A stretch of 64,000 nt of DNA from Ornithinibacillus bavariensis (GTDB lineage Bacteria > Bacillota > Bacilli > Bacillales > Amphibacillaceae). The translations under genes and the position numbers were made by a program. Of the stretch, positions 52,729 to 61,073 are shown one piece after another (within the stretch, counting starts at the first letter, position 1; every line of letters starts with the position of its first letter). The stretch spans positions 186,001 to 250,000 of the forward strand of contig NZ_JBNPWZ010000001.1 in NCBI RefSeq assembly GCF_050433565.1, written 5' to 3'. The notes beneath the pieces were generated by a model. That model ran no database searches. It was given only the letters and a program-made list of their open reading frames with translations, and had not been told where the DNA came from.

Positions 52729-53217
52729 ATGTCCACAACAAATCAATATGAAAAAACGAAGGAAGATAATGCAACAAGAAGAAAGCGAATTAAGTTGGAA
52801 TCTGAACCTAAAAGAGTTCCAGTAATACGAGAAAGTGAAAACACGGATAGTGGAAGCAAAGAACCAGCTATCCCAAAGGCTGCAAGTAGAAAAGATTCCA
52901 AAACAGAAGTATCAGATGCTAAGGAACGAAGAAGACAGAAGTCTTTAAGTGCCGAAGAAGAAATGACAGATTCACTCAAACAAGAGAGAAGACAACAGAG
53001 GAAGCAGCAGAAGGAAGAAAAACGTAAAAACAAAAAACCACGATTACGTATTATTCCTATTTGGCTACGTATTGTTTTGATTGCAGGTCTTTCCTTTATA
53101 GCGCTTTGTGTAGGACTAATGATTGGTTATGGCGGACTAGGTGATGGGGATCCAACAGATGCTTTAAAATGGGAAACCTGGCAGCATATTGTTGACTTAA
53201 TATATAAAGAAAAATAA
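52729..53217 (+). CDS. EpuA-like small membrane protein (RNA polymerase beta subunit-associated name only)
   Basis: A 162-residue protein: a long charged, lysine/arginine-rich cytoplasmic region (about 1-105), one transmembrane helix (about 112-135) and a short extracellular tail, GDGDPTDALKWETWQHIVDLI. The tail identifies the EpuA family, often named after RNA polymerase beta subunit but not part of it. It follows flhP as in other Bacillaceae. ATG 52729 is 9 bases after AGGTGA; GTG 52717 lies in this RBS. Confidence 0.8.
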   Translation: MSTTNQYEKTKEDNATRRKRIKLESEPKRVPVIRESENTDSGSKEPAIPKAASRKDSKTEVSDAKERRRQKSLSAEEEMTDSLKQERRQQRKQQKEEKRKNKKPRLRIIPIWLRIVLIAGLSFIALCVGLMIGYGGLGDGDPTDALKWETWQHIVDLIYKEK

Positions 53218-53310
53218 TTAGAACCTGTTCCTTCGTGAGCAGGTTCTTTGTTTAAAACAAGGAATTTTACTAATTACAATTATTAGGAAAGAGAATTGGG
53301 GGTATTCAGG

Positions 53311-53835
53311 ATGTTTTTTCTCCAAATGTCAGGCTTTCCTGGTTCTGGAAAATCAACATTAGCCAGAAAAATAGCACTGCAAACGGGAGCAGTTGTCATT
53401 GATCACGACGTTATTAAATCAGCATTATTAGAGGGGATTGCAAATAATGAATTGGATTTAAATCTTGCTGGAAAAATATCCTACCAAATCGATTGGGCAT
53501 TAGTCGAATCTAACCTCGCTCATGGTAAAAGTGTCATATTAGATAGTCCGTGCCTTTATGAAATCATGATTGAAAAAGGTACGCAACTAGCAGAAAAGTA
53601 TGGTGCAATGTACAAATATGTAGAGTGTTTTCTCGATGACTTTCATGAAATCAATCACCGATTAAAATCAAGGAAAAAAATGATTAGCCAGATTAGTGAA
53701 GTAAATTCCGAGGATACCTTTCAACAGGTATTATCAAGTAGTAAAAAACCAGAAAATCTCCCAGTCTACCGTGTAAAAACAAACGTTCCGCTTGAGTCCT
53801 ATTTACAAGGAGTCTTGAACTATATAGCAGAATAA
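53311..53835 (+). CDS. P-loop ATP-dependent kinase-like protein (AAA_33 type)
   Basis: A 174-residue P-loop protein with Walker A GFPGSGKST (about 8-16) and a downstream DHD motif (VVIDHDVIKSALL), the pattern of zeta-toxin/Cpt-type small-molecule kinases. The substrate is unknown. Positioned between the EpuA-like gene and fabZ. ATG 53311 is chosen (GGGGGTATTCAGG upstream); the frame opens at TTG 53296. Confidence 0.75.
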   Translation: MFFLQMSGFPGSGKSTLARKIALQTGAVVIDHDVIKSALLEGIANNELDLNLAGKISYQIDWALVESNLAHGKSVILDSPCLYEIMIEKGTQLAEKYGAMYKYVECFLDDFHEINHRLKSRKKMISQISEVNSEDTFQQVLSSSKKPENLPVYRVKTNVPLESYLQGVLNYIAE

Positions 53836-53856
53836 AGTCTGCAAATTCCAATTCTC

Positions 53857-53865
53857 TGTTATAAT
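53857..53865 (+). promoter_or_regulatory. extended -10 promoter of fabZ
   Basis: TGTTATAAT (53857-53865) is a TGn extended -10 with consensus TATAAT; no good -35. It lies 33 bases before the fabZ start. Confidence 0.5.
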
Positions 53866-53897
53866 GATAAAAATAATACATAAAGGGGTTTATAAAA

Positions 53898-54317
53898 TTG
53901 GATATAAACGAAATCAAAAATATTATTCCACATCGCTACCCATTTCTATTAGTGGACAAGGTTCTCGAAATGGAGGAGGGACGACGGGTTGTTGGACTTA
54001 AAAACGTGACAATGAACGAGCCATTCTTTCAGGGGCACTTTCCTGATTACCCTGTCATGCCTGGAGTTTTAATCATTGAAGCTTTAGCACAAGTAGGTGC
54101 AATAGCTGTTTTAGGTAAAGAAGAAAATCGTGGCAAAATAGGATTTTTAGCTGGAGTGGATAAATGTCGCTTCAAGCGCCAGGTGAAACCAGGCGACCAG
54201 CTTAAATTGGAAGTTGAAATCATTCGTGTCAAAGGTCCAATCGGAAAAGGAAAAGGAATTGCAACCGTTGATGGCGAATTAGCGTGTGAAGCTGAAATAA
54301 CATTTGCAATTAAATAA
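53898..54317 (+). CDS. fabZ: 3-hydroxyacyl-[acyl-carrier-protein] dehydratase FabZ
   Basis: A 139-residue hotdog-fold dehydratase of type II fatty acid synthesis. The catalytic histidine is in FFQGHFPDYPVMPG and the glutamate in LIIEALAQ. It starts with TTG 53898 after AAAGGGG. B. subtilis fabZ (ywpB) lies in the same neighbourhood. A terminator follows. Confidence 0.96.
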   Translation: MDINEIKNIIPHRYPFLLVDKVLEMEEGRRVVGLKNVTMNEPFFQGHFPDYPVMPGVLIIEALAQVGAIAVLGKEENRGKIGFLAGVDKCRFKRQVKPGDQLKLEVEIIRVKGPIGKGKGIATVDGELACEAEITFAIK

Positions 54318-54327
54318 TAAAAAAGGG

Positions 54328-54357
54328 AATGCTACTAAGAGATTAGTGGCATTTTTT
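54328..54357 (+). terminator. terminator after fabZ
   Basis: AATGCTACTAA (54328-54338) pairs with TTAGTGGCATT (54343-54353), followed by TTTTT. Confidence 0.88.
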
Positions 54358-54681
54358 GTTCTGGGAAGGGTTAGAGAATAGGCTCGATTAATTCTTGGGT
54401 GCATTGAATGAATCAAATTGGAAGATACAATTAGCTATGGTCCATGATTTGAACAATCATCCAGATAATTTAAGATTACGGTCTACACGATGTCAAAAAG
54501 CTGGTTGAAAGGTTTAGAACGCAGTATACTAACCACGAAAAATTTCAAATTATTCCTCAAAAAATCCATGACTACAACCAAAAAACGCCAATCCAACTAA
54601 TTTTTTGCAAAAAAGCTGTATCAGTTTTGTGAAAAAGGGAAAACTATTTGCGAAAACTAATTACTACAAGGAGGAAATCTC
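54358..54681 (+). other. gap before the Asn/Asp-rich lipoprotein gene
   Basis: About 320 bases without a supported gene or RNA structure. Nothing else recognised apart from the AAGGAGG ribosome binding site of the next gene. Confidence 0.4.
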
Positions 54682-55005
54682 ATGAAAAAGGAATTACTAA
54701 TTAAATTAGGTGCCCCTATTTTGGCCTTATCGTTGGTGGCAGCTTGTGGGAATAATGATGATAATGACCCAATTGATAACGATGAGGCACCTTTAAATCA
54801 AGACAATAATGATAACAATGATCTTGATAATGATGACAATAATTTAGATGATGATCTAAATGGTAACGACAACAATAACGGTATGGACAACGGTACAGAT
54901 AACGGTCTAAATAATAATGATAATAATGATTTAGACAACAATCTAAATGACAATAATAACGATAATTTAAATGACAATAATAACAACAACGATAACAATC
55001 GCTAA
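54682..55005 (+). CDS. Asn/Asp-rich low-complexity lipoprotein
   Basis: A 107-residue predicted lipoprotein: signal peptide ending in the lipobox VAAC (cysteine about 22), then about 85 residues made almost only of Asn and Asp with some Leu and Gly (DNNNDNLNDN-type strings). Such a tail is disordered and highly acidic, possibly binding cations or spacing at the membrane surface. RBS AAGGAGG. No family recognised; the reading frame is supported by signal peptide, RBS and terminator. Confidence 0.8.
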   Translation: MKKELLIKLGAPILALSLVAACGNNDDNDPIDNDEAPLNQDNNDNNDLDNDDNNLDDDLNGNDNNNGMDNGTDNGLNNNDNNDLDNNLNDNNNDNLNDNNNNNDNNR

Positions 55006-55011
55006 GAACTA

Positions 55012-55047
55012 GAAATACCCCTTTTCGTTAGAGAAAAGGGGTATTTC
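55012..55047. terminator. bidirectional terminator between lipoprotein and yjfB-like genes
   Basis: GAAATACCCCTTTTC (55012-55026) / GAAAAGGGGTATTTC (55033-55047), a perfect 15-bp stem between two convergent genes. Confidence 0.92.
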
Positions 55048-55057
55048 TTTTCACCAA

Positions 55058-55246
55058 TTAAACTTGAATATCAATACTCTTTCCTAAAGAAGGGTGGGGT
55101 GCTTCACCGACGGATTTCTGAAGCATCTCTGTTAATTGAATTCCTTGCTGTTGCATGAGATTCTTCACATTTACCATAACGGCTAAACTTGCTTGCGAAC
55201 GAACCTGGCTATTTGCCATTACGACTGACATTGCTGCAATGTCCAT
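55058..55246 (-). CDS. YjfB family protein
   Basis: A 62-residue minus-strand protein with the YjfB-family pattern MDIAAMSVVMANSQVRSQASLAVM and a helical C-terminus. Function unknown; the family is associated with motility/sporulation genomes. A strong GAGGAGGT ribosome binding site precedes the ATG on the minus strand (upstream of 55246). Plus-strand ORFs across it are shadows. Confidence 0.85.
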   Translation of the reverse strand: MDIAAMSVVMANSQVRSQASLAVMVNVKNLMQQQGIQLTEMLQKSVGEAPHPSLGKSIDIQV

Positions 55247-55468
55247 GAAATACCTCCTCTATATGTATACAATTATATTATCATACATAGCGTCAAGAAA
55301 GCAGAATAATTTTCATACCTTATCAGCCATCTATTTTTCAGTATAATAAAAGCATAAGAAGCTAAAATTAGACTGAATGACCTATTTTGTGATTTAATTT
55401 TATTGTACTATTACTAGCAAATTTTGCTAACAATAGATTCAAATGATAAAGGTATGGTGAATTGAATT

Positions 55469-56785
55469 TTGGACATTCCACTGATATCCATAGGAATTGT
55501 ACTCATTTTGATTATTGCAAATGGTATTTTTGCCATGACAGAAATTGCAATTGTTACATCAAGAAAAGCAAGACTGCAAAGAATGGAAGAAGATGGCGAT
55601 AAACGAGCAACTTTTGCATTAAAGCTTGCGGAAGAGCCAAACCAATTACTTTCTACTATTCAAATTGGGATTACATTAATTGGGGTAGTAACTGGAGCGT
55701 TTGGTGGTGCAGCTATTGCAAGTAAGTTAGCCCCACTAATAGAAAAAATCGATATACTTGCTCGATTTAGCTCACAGATTAGTATGTTTATCGTGATTGC
55801 AATAACCACGTATCTTTCTTTAATCATAGGGGAGCTCGTACCGAAACGGATTGGTATGAATAATCCAGAAAAAGTAGCACTTACCGTTGCCAAACCGATG
55901 TATTTCTTTTCGAAAATTGGTAAGCCACTTATTTGGATTTTAAGTAAATCCACTGAGCTCGTATTGAAAATTTTCGGTATTAAGCAGAGCAATGAACCCG
56001 ATGTAACAGAAGAAGAAATTACCCAACTAATTGAACAAGGCGTTTTTAGTGGTGTTGTTGATAAGATTGAGCATGAAATGGTGGAGCAAATCTTCTACAT
56101 GGGAGATCAGCGTCTAGGTGATATACTCACTCCTAGAACATATTTAGAGTGGATTGACCTTGAGGATCCACTTGAGGAAAATTTGGAGATTATGAGCTCA
56201 AGTAGCCACGAATCTTTCCCAGTTGGGGCGGGAAGCCTTGACAATTTCCGTGGTGTCCTGCACACAAAAGACGTTTTTAAACTTTTAATAAATAAAGAAC
56301 CCATTCATTTAGAAGAATGTGTCGAGGAAGCACTGGTGTTACCTGAGGCGATGATGGCATTTCAAGCTTTAGAGAAAATTAAAGACAGTGGTAAACATCA
56401 AGCTGTTGTCATTGATGAATATGGTGGTATAGAAGGATTTGTAACACTCCATGACTTTATTGAAAACATTGTTGGTGACATGCCAGATCTTGAGGATGAC
56501 CCGAAAATCATTCAGCGAGATGAGAACTCATGGCTTGCAGATGGCCTAATTTCATTGGAAACATTCAGACGTTACTTCGATATTGATGAACTAGAAGAAT
56601 TAAGAAGTGAGGCCCACACCCTTGGTGGATATATCACTACCTATTTGGGTGACATTCCAAAGGCGGGCGACTTCATTGAAATAGAGAACCTAAAGCTAGA
56701 GGTAGTCGACATGGACCATGTACGGGTAGACAAAGTTATGATTACTCAAATGGAAGTGGAAAATGCCGAAGAAGATGATGAATAA
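55469..56785 (+). CDS. CNNM/CorC-type HlyC family membrane protein
   Basis: A 438-residue protein: CNNM/DUF21 membrane domain with about four helices (1-190), two CBS repeats (about 200-335; TPRTYLEWIDL, AVVIDEYGGIEGFVTLHD) and a CorC_HlyC domain (about 350-425). Related proteins export Mg2+ or mediate metal/haemolysin-type functions. TTG 55469 is taken as the start; the RBS GGTATGGTGAA is poor. Confidence 0.88.
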   Translation: MDIPLISIGIVLILIIANGIFAMTEIAIVTSRKARLQRMEEDGDKRATFALKLAEEPNQLLSTIQIGITLIGVVTGAFGGAAIASKLAPLIEKIDILARFSSQISMFIVIAITTYLSLIIGELVPKRIGMNNPEKVALTVAKPMYFFSKIGKPLIWILSKSTELVLKIFGIKQSNEPDVTEEEITQLIEQGVFSGVVDKIEHEMVEQIFYMGDQRLGDILTPRTYLEWIDLEDPLEENLEIMSSSSHESFPVGAGSLDNFRGVLHTKDVFKLLINKEPIHLEECVEEALVLPEAMMAFQALEKIKDSGKHQAVVIDEYGGIEGFVTLHDFIENIVGDMPDLEDDPKIIQRDENSWLADGLISLETFRRYFDIDELEELRSEAHTLGGYITTYLGDIPKAGDFIEIENLKLEVVDMDHVRVDKVMITQMEVENAEEDDE

Positions 56786-56800
56786 CTGAAAAACCTTCTG

Positions 56801-56826
56801 ACTCTCCAATTATGGAGAGTTTTTTA
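56801..56826 (+). terminator. terminator after the CNNM/CorC gene
   Basis: ACTCTCCA (56801-56808) / TGGAGAGT (56813-56820) followed by TTTTT. Confidence 0.88.
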
Positions 56827-57149
56827 TTTGCTTCTACAGAGCTCAATAAAATGCAACTAAAAAACTGAATTTGAAAGTGAGGAGAAGACAGTAGCAATAC
56901 AAATGCCAGGATTTCTATCCGAAGACGTTACGAAATAGTACTATTCATCCTTACTAGAGTTCACTGTTCACATATCCTATATGCTCCTTTGTAGCTTTAT
57001 CTAGTTGCTTTTGGTTAATGCCTTATTATAGTGAGGAGGCATCATCGTGGAGATTCATGAAAAGGAATTATTGAAAATTAAATCACTGTAGGCAGTCTAT
57101 ACTTCTATAAAAAGGGTAATTATTAGAAGTACAAAGGAGGACTTGTTCA
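56827..57149 (+). other. gap before the tlpA-like gene, with a 14-codon ORF
   Basis: No full-length gene. At 57047-57091 a GTG-started 14-codon frame ends at TAG and has a near-perfect GAGGAGG RBS (57033-57039). No CstR operator was found here. Confidence 0.5.
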
Positions 57150-57185
57150 ATGAAAAAGTGACTATTTCTTATTGTAATCATTGGT

Positions 57186-57725
57186 ATGCTAGGGTGGTCC
57201 ATTTTTGATTTTAACCATTCTAAAAGACATTCGACACAACCATTTGAAAAGGTAAATGAAGTGAACGTAGATAAATCTGTTCAAGAAACGAAAGCGCCAA
57301 TAATTGGGCTAGATGTCGGAAACAAGGCACCTGAATTTGAGCTAAAAACCTTAACAGGGGATCAAATTAATTTATCAGATTTCCGTGGGCATCGTGTCAT
57401 GCTTAATTTTTGGGCAACATGGTGTCCCCCTTGTCGAGCTGAGATGCCAGAAATGGAAAAACTCTATCAAGATAAGGATATTGTCATTTTAGCAATTAAC
57501 TTAACTGATACAGAGATTAGTATAGGTGATGTAGAAGATTTTACTCATGAATACAATTTAACTTTTCCTATCCTATTAGATCAGAACATAGATGTAGCTA
57601 CTCTATATGCGATACAACCAATTCCTACCACCTATATGATTGATTCTGTTGGTATAATCCAATATAAAGCATTTGGTGCAATGAATTATGACAAAATGGT
57701 ACAGGAATACGAGAAAATGGAATAA
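57186..57725 (+). CDS. TlpA/ResA-like thioredoxin, with a stop codon early in its natural frame
   Basis: A 179-residue thiol-disulfide oxidoreductase with a thioredoxin/AhpC-TSA fold; active site WCPPC in NFWATWCPPCRAEMPEM (about residue 85) and a cis-proline in IQPIPTTYM. A strong AAAGGAGG RBS (57133-57140) points to ATG 57150, which reads M-K-K-TGA; after the stop the same frame continues as a hydrophobic anchor and meets the ATG at 57186. So the family-normal start is blocked by TGA (57159-57161), most simply a Trp-to-stop change. Expression would need reinitiation at 57186, or the gene is inactive, or the base is a read error. Confidence 0.8.
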   Translation: MLGWSIFDFNHSKRHSTQPFEKVNEVNVDKSVQETKAPIIGLDVGNKAPEFELKTLTGDQINLSDFRGHRVMLNFWATWCPPCRAEMPEMEKLYQDKDIVILAINLTDTEISIGDVEDFTHEYNLTFPILLDQNIDVATLYAIQPIPTTYMIDSVGIIQYKAFGAMNYDKMVQEYEKME

Positions 57726-57746
57726 TTTTATGTGAAATCTGTGCGG

Positions 57747-57773
57747 TTGACATTTTACCCATGGGGGTATAAT
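57747..57773 (+). promoter_or_regulatory. promoter with CstR operator 1
   Basis: TTGACA (57747-57752) and TATAAT (57768-57773) with a 15-bp spacer; TACCC-ATGG-GGGTA (57756-57769) fills the spacer, so a bound repressor would block RNA polymerase. It is 140 bases upstream of the CoA-disulfide reductase gene. Confidence 0.7.
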
Positions 57774-57864
57774 ATAAAACATAGGATTGGATTTCTCAAG
57801 AGGAATTGATGGTAGCTTTCTGAGCACATTGTTATAGGCACAACTTTTTTTACGCATTAAATAT

Positions 57865-57880
57865 ACCCGTATGGGTATTA
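57865..57880. promoter_or_regulatory. CstR operator 2
   Basis: ATACCC-GTAT-GGGTAT, perfect 6-bp arms, 26 bases before the CoA-disulfide reductase gene. Confidence 0.75.
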
Positions 57881-57905
57881 AATTAAAGTAAAGGAGTGTT
57901 ACATC

Positions 57906-59603
57906 GTGGGAAAGCGAATTTTAGTAGTTGGCGGGGTAGCAGGTGGAGCATCTGCTGCTGCAAGAGTGAGAAGAATCGATGAATATGCAGAGATAATCAT
58001 GTTCGAAAAGGGACCACAGGTTTCAATTTCTAATTGTTCTTTACCTTATCATTTAAGTGGAATTGTAGAAAATAGTAAATCCTTGGTATTAATGAATCCA
58101 GATTCGTTTAAGAAGCGTTATAATATTGATGCAAGAGTTAATACCGAAGTAATAAAAATTAATCGAAAGAATAAGACGATTACAGTTAAGGATTTGGTAG
58201 CTAATAGTATCTACGAAGAGGCGTATGATAAGCTGATTCTTTCCCCTGGAGCTTCACCTATTCTTCCGAATAAGGTTGAAGGTATAAATAAACCTAACGT
58301 ATTCACCGTTCGAAATGTAGTAGATATTGAACAATTAAATAATTATTTGAAAGAAAACAGCGTTGAGAATGTTGCAGTAATTGGTGGGGGATTTATAGGT
58401 ATTGAAGTAGCTGAAAACCTACGCTTAGCTAAATACAATGTATCTGTTGTGGAATTTGCTAATCAGATTATGACACCATTTGACTATGATATGGTACAAA
58501 TTCTTCATAAGGAATTGGTGGACCATGATGTGAATCTAGTCGTTAATGATGGATTAGCTAAAATTGGGGACGGTTTTATCGAAACGATGTCCGGTGAAAA
58601 AATAGCTGCAAATGCAGTTGTCTTAGCAATTGGTGTTAAACCAGAAACAAGGCTAGCAGAAGAGGCTAAACTTGAAATTGGTGAAACAGGTGCGATAAAG
58701 GTGGACAGCAATTATTTAACAAGTGATCGAGACATTTATGCAATTGGCGATGCCATTGAGGTATATCATCGTTTATTGCATAAACCAACACGTCTAGCAT
58801 TAGCCGGGCCAGCTCAAAAACAAGCAAGGACTGTAGCCGATCATATATATGGTAAAACTAACCGAAATCTAGGTGTAATCGGATCATCCTCTATTCACTT
58901 ATTTAATCTAAATGCGGCATCAACAGGATTAAATACAAGAACAGCTGAAGCGGCAGGATTTACCTATGATTCTATCTATATTATGCCTACAGATAAAGTA
59001 GGACTTATGCCTAATAGTAATGTCATGCATTTTAAATTAGTTTACGAAACACCGACCGGTAAAATCCTTGGGGCACAAGCGATTGGAAAAGGCAATGTTG
59101 ATAAGCGTATTGATGTTATTGCCACCATAATCATGTTGAATGGAACCTTAGAAGATCTGAAAGACTTAGAATTAACGTATTCGCCTATGCTCGGAACTGC
59201 AAAGGATGCTGTGAACCATGCAGCACTTGTTGCATTAAATCAATTACACGGACAATACAGAGAAGTAAAAGTCTCTCAAGTTCGCGAACTAGTCGAAAAT
59301 GATGCTTGTATCATCGATGCCCGTGAAAAGAATGAGTATGAAGCAGGACATTTAAAGAATGCGATTAATATCCCGTTAAGTGAATTTAGAAATAGACTGG
59401 CTGAAATTCCAACAGATAAACCAGTATATATTCACTGTCGCTCAGGACAACGAAGCTATAACATGGTAATGGCTCTTGAAAATTTAGGATATACGAATGT
59501 CTATAATATCTCTGGCTCTTATTTAGGTATTAATTTGTACGAATACTTTAATGATTTAGTGACAGGAAGAGAAAAAATTGTAACAGCTTATAACTTTAAC
59601 TAA
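57906..59603 (+). CDS. CoA-disulfide reductase with C-terminal rhodanese domain
   Basis: A 565-residue fusion. The FAD/NAD(P)H flavoprotein part (about 1-450) begins with VVGGVAGGASAAARVRR and carries the single catalytic cysteine in SISNCSLPYHLSG (about residue 43), as in CoA-disulfide/CoA-polysulfide reductases. The rhodanese domain (about 460-560) has the active loop HCRSGQRS. It reduces CoA or protein persulfides and polysulfides. GTG start 57906 after AAAGGAGTG. First gene of the CstR-controlled operon. Confidence 0.93.
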   Translation: MGKRILVVGGVAGGASAAARVRRIDEYAEIIMFEKGPQVSISNCSLPYHLSGIVENSKSLVLMNPDSFKKRYNIDARVNTEVIKINRKNKTITVKDLVANSIYEEAYDKLILSPGASPILPNKVEGINKPNVFTVRNVVDIEQLNNYLKENSVENVAVIGGGFIGIEVAENLRLAKYNVSVVEFANQIMTPFDYDMVQILHKELVDHDVNLVVNDGLAKIGDGFIETMSGEKIAANAVVLAIGVKPETRLAEEAKLEIGETGAIKVDSNYLTSDRDIYAIGDAIEVYHRLLHKPTRLALAGPAQKQARTVADHIYGKTNRNLGVIGSSSIHLFNLNAASTGLNTRTAEAAGFTYDSIYIMPTDKVGLMPNSNVMHFKLVYETPTGKILGAQAIGKGNVDKRIDVIATIIMLNGTLEDLKDLELTYSPMLGTAKDAVNHAALVALNQLHGQYREVKVSQVRELVENDACIIDAREKNEYEAGHLKNAINIPLSEFRNRLAEIPTDKPVYIHCRSGQRSYNMVMALENLGYTNVYNISGSYLGINLYEYFNDLVTGREKIVTAYNFN

Positions 59604-59604
59604 T

Positions 59605-59620
59605 ATACCCTGCTGGGTAA
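59605..59620. promoter_or_regulatory. CstR operator 3
   Basis: ATACCC-TGCT-GGGTAA (one mismatch at the last base), directly after the stop of the reductase-rhodanese gene and 26 bases before the next gene. Confidence 0.6.
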
Positions 59621-59645
59621 ATGCTTTTAATTACAGGTGATGAAC

Positions 59646-59996
59646 TTGAGTACCTATTATATAATGATTGTTGTCTGCATACTACTAAGCATTATGTTTT
59701 ACAGACGATATATTCCTGTGCTGGGTATTCCTTGTGAAAAAACTGGTCATGATAAGACAAGCACTGTAGTATTAGACATTAGGGACTATACTATTGATGA
59801 CAATCAAAATCTAAGTGATATGCGAATACCATACGCCTATTTGAGACGATTTATTCAAGAAGTCCCAAATAAAAAAATACATGTGATTGCTAATGATCGT
59901 CTTGAATTAAATTTAGGAGTAAGATATTTATTAAAAAAGGGATACCACGTTGCCAGTTATCAACTAAACGACTGTCCGTGCACAGATAAGGAGTGA
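59646..59996 (+). CDS. membrane-anchored degenerate rhodanese-like protein
   Basis: A 116-residue protein with one N-terminal membrane helix (about 5-20) and a rhodanese-like body (VVLDIRDYT, KIHVIANDR, GVRYLLKKGYHVASY). The catalytic loop that reads C-x-S/T-G-x-R-S in the neighbours is replaced by IANDRLELN, so the persulfide cysteine is missing; a C-terminal CPC (DCPCTDKE) may act instead. TTG 59646 is 6 bases after AGGTGATG, while GTG/ATG starts at 59637/59640 lie in that RBS. The stop overlaps the ribosome binding region of cstR. Confidence 0.7.
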   Translation: MSTYYIMIVVCILLSIMFYRRYIPVLGIPCEKTGHDKTSTVVLDIRDYTIDDNQNLSDMRIPYAYLRRFIQEVPNKKIHVIANDRLELNLGVRYLLKKGYHVASYQLNDCPCTDKE

Positions 59997-60001
59997 TTAG
60001 A

Positions 60002-60262
60002 ATGGAATATGATAAAGCGGTAATCAATCGACTTAAACGAATAGAAGGACAAATTAAAGGCGTGTTAAGTATGATCGAGAAAAACCAAGATTGTAAAGAT
60101 GTGATTACTCAATTAACTGCTTCACGTAGTGCAATAGACCGTACCATTGGTTTGATAGTTAGTATGAATTTAGAGCAATGTGTTCGGGAAAACATCGAAA
60201 AGGGTGTAAACACAAAACAAGTGGTTAAAGAAGCAGTAGATTTATTAGTTAAGAGTAGATAA
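60002..60262 (+). CDS. cstR: persulfide-sensing repressor CstR
   Basis: An 86-residue CsoR-family helical repressor. The cysteines fall at C31 (KNQDCKDV) and C60 (MNLEQCV), and the residue corresponding to the copper-binding histidine of CsoR is asparagine; this is the CstR pattern, which senses hydropersulfides by di- or polysulfide formation between the two cysteines. The sequence resembles Staphylococcus aureus CstR throughout. ATG 60002 is 8 bases after AAGGAG; the GTG at 59993 overlaps that RBS. Expected to bind the ATACCC-N4-GGGTAT sites around it. Confidence 0.92.
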   Translation: MEYDKAVINRLKRIEGQIKGVLSMIEKNQDCKDVITQLTASRSAIDRTIGLIVSMNLEQCVRENIEKGVNTKQVVKEAVDLLVKSR

Positions 60263-60318
60263 GTTCAGCAATTCATAAAAAAGGAAGAGTTGATGAGCTT
60301 TTCTTTTTCTACAAAACC

Positions 60319-60334
60319 ATACCCCTGTGGGTAT
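60319..60334. promoter_or_regulatory. CstR operator 4
   Basis: ATACCC-CTGT-GGGTAT with perfect arms, 28 bases before the next rhodanese gene; it would control the downstream part of the operon. Confidence 0.7.
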
Positions 60335-60361
60335 AAGATAAACTATTTGGAGGTATTTAAC

Positions 60362-60658
60362 ATGAAAGAAATTACAGCAAAGGAACTAGAACAAAAATTA
60401 ACTGCTGGGGAAAAGCTAACAATTATTGATGTAAGAGAAGATGATGAGGTAGCAACTGGTAAAATACCTGGAGCAAAGCATATTCCCCTAGGTCAGATTC
60501 CAGAACGATTAGGAGAATTAGATAAGAATGAGCATTACTACATGGTATGTCGTTCTGGTGGTAGAAGTAGTAATGCATGTGAATTCTTAATCCAAAATGG
60601 ATACAATGTAACAAATATGGTAGGAGGAATGCTTGCCTGGGAAGGAGAAATGGAGTAA
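60362..60658 (+). CDS. single-domain rhodanese sulfurtransferase
   Basis: A 98-residue cytoplasmic rhodanese with active loop CRSGGRS (MVCRSGGRSSN) and the entry motif TIIDVREDDEVATGKIPGAKHIPLG. It moves sulfane sulfur from persulfide donors. The start is ATG 60362 with TTGGAGG upstream; the longer frame to 60290 crosses operator 4. It is about 60% identical by eye to the rhodanese at 61074. Confidence 0.92.
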   Translation: MKEITAKELEQKLTAGEKLTIIDVREDDEVATGKIPGAKHIPLGQIPERLGELDKNEHYYMVCRSGGRSSNACEFLIQNGYNVTNMVGGMLAWEGEME

Positions 60659-60698
60659 TTACTTCTTTTCTCTAAAATCATTATAGAGGAGTTATAAC

Positions 60699-61058
60699 AT
60701 GGGTATTATCGAGTGGATTATATTACTATTTATCATTGCATTTTTCATTAGTCGCATTATGCCAGTAAAAGGGATCACGAATATTAGTGTTCAAGAAGCA
60801 AAGGATAAATTTAAAGATAACAATGTTCAATTCATAGATGTCCGTACACCTAGTGAATATAAAGCAGATCATCGTAAACCGTTTAAAAATATCCCTCTAG
60901 CAAATCTACTGAGTAAAATAGATACACTAAATAAGGAAAAAGAAGTAGTTGTCATATGCCAAAGTGGAATAAGAAGTGCAAAAGCTGCCAAAGTCCTTAA
61001 AAAGCAAGGCTTTCAAAAGGTTTACAATGTTCGGGGTGGAATGAGTGCATGGGTATAA
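60699..61058 (+). CDS. membrane-anchored rhodanese
   Basis: A 119-residue protein: one N-terminal transmembrane helix (about 4-20, IEWIILLFIIAFFI), then a rhodanese domain with FIDVRTPSEYK and active loop CQSGIRS. It may receive sulfur close to the membrane, for example from a membrane sulfide oxidase, which is not in the window. RBS TAGAGGAG. Confidence 0.9.
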   Translation: MGIIEWIILLFIIAFFISRIMPVKGITNISVQEAKDKFKDNNVQFIDVRTPSEYKADHRKPFKNIPLANLLSKIDTLNKEKEVVVICQSGIRSAKAAKVLKKQGFQKVYNVRGGMSAWV

Positions 61059-61073
61059 GAAAGGAAAACGATA

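Noticed and set aside
55155..55346. 63-codon plus-strand ORF opposite the yjfB-like gene
   Set aside because: It is the antisense shadow of a well-supported minus-strand gene with a strong ribosome site.
57159..57161. TGA as a selenocysteine codon in the tlpA-like gene
   Set aside because: It is in the membrane anchor and not at a redox site, and no SECIS-like stem was seen directly after it; a Trp-to-stop change is simpler.
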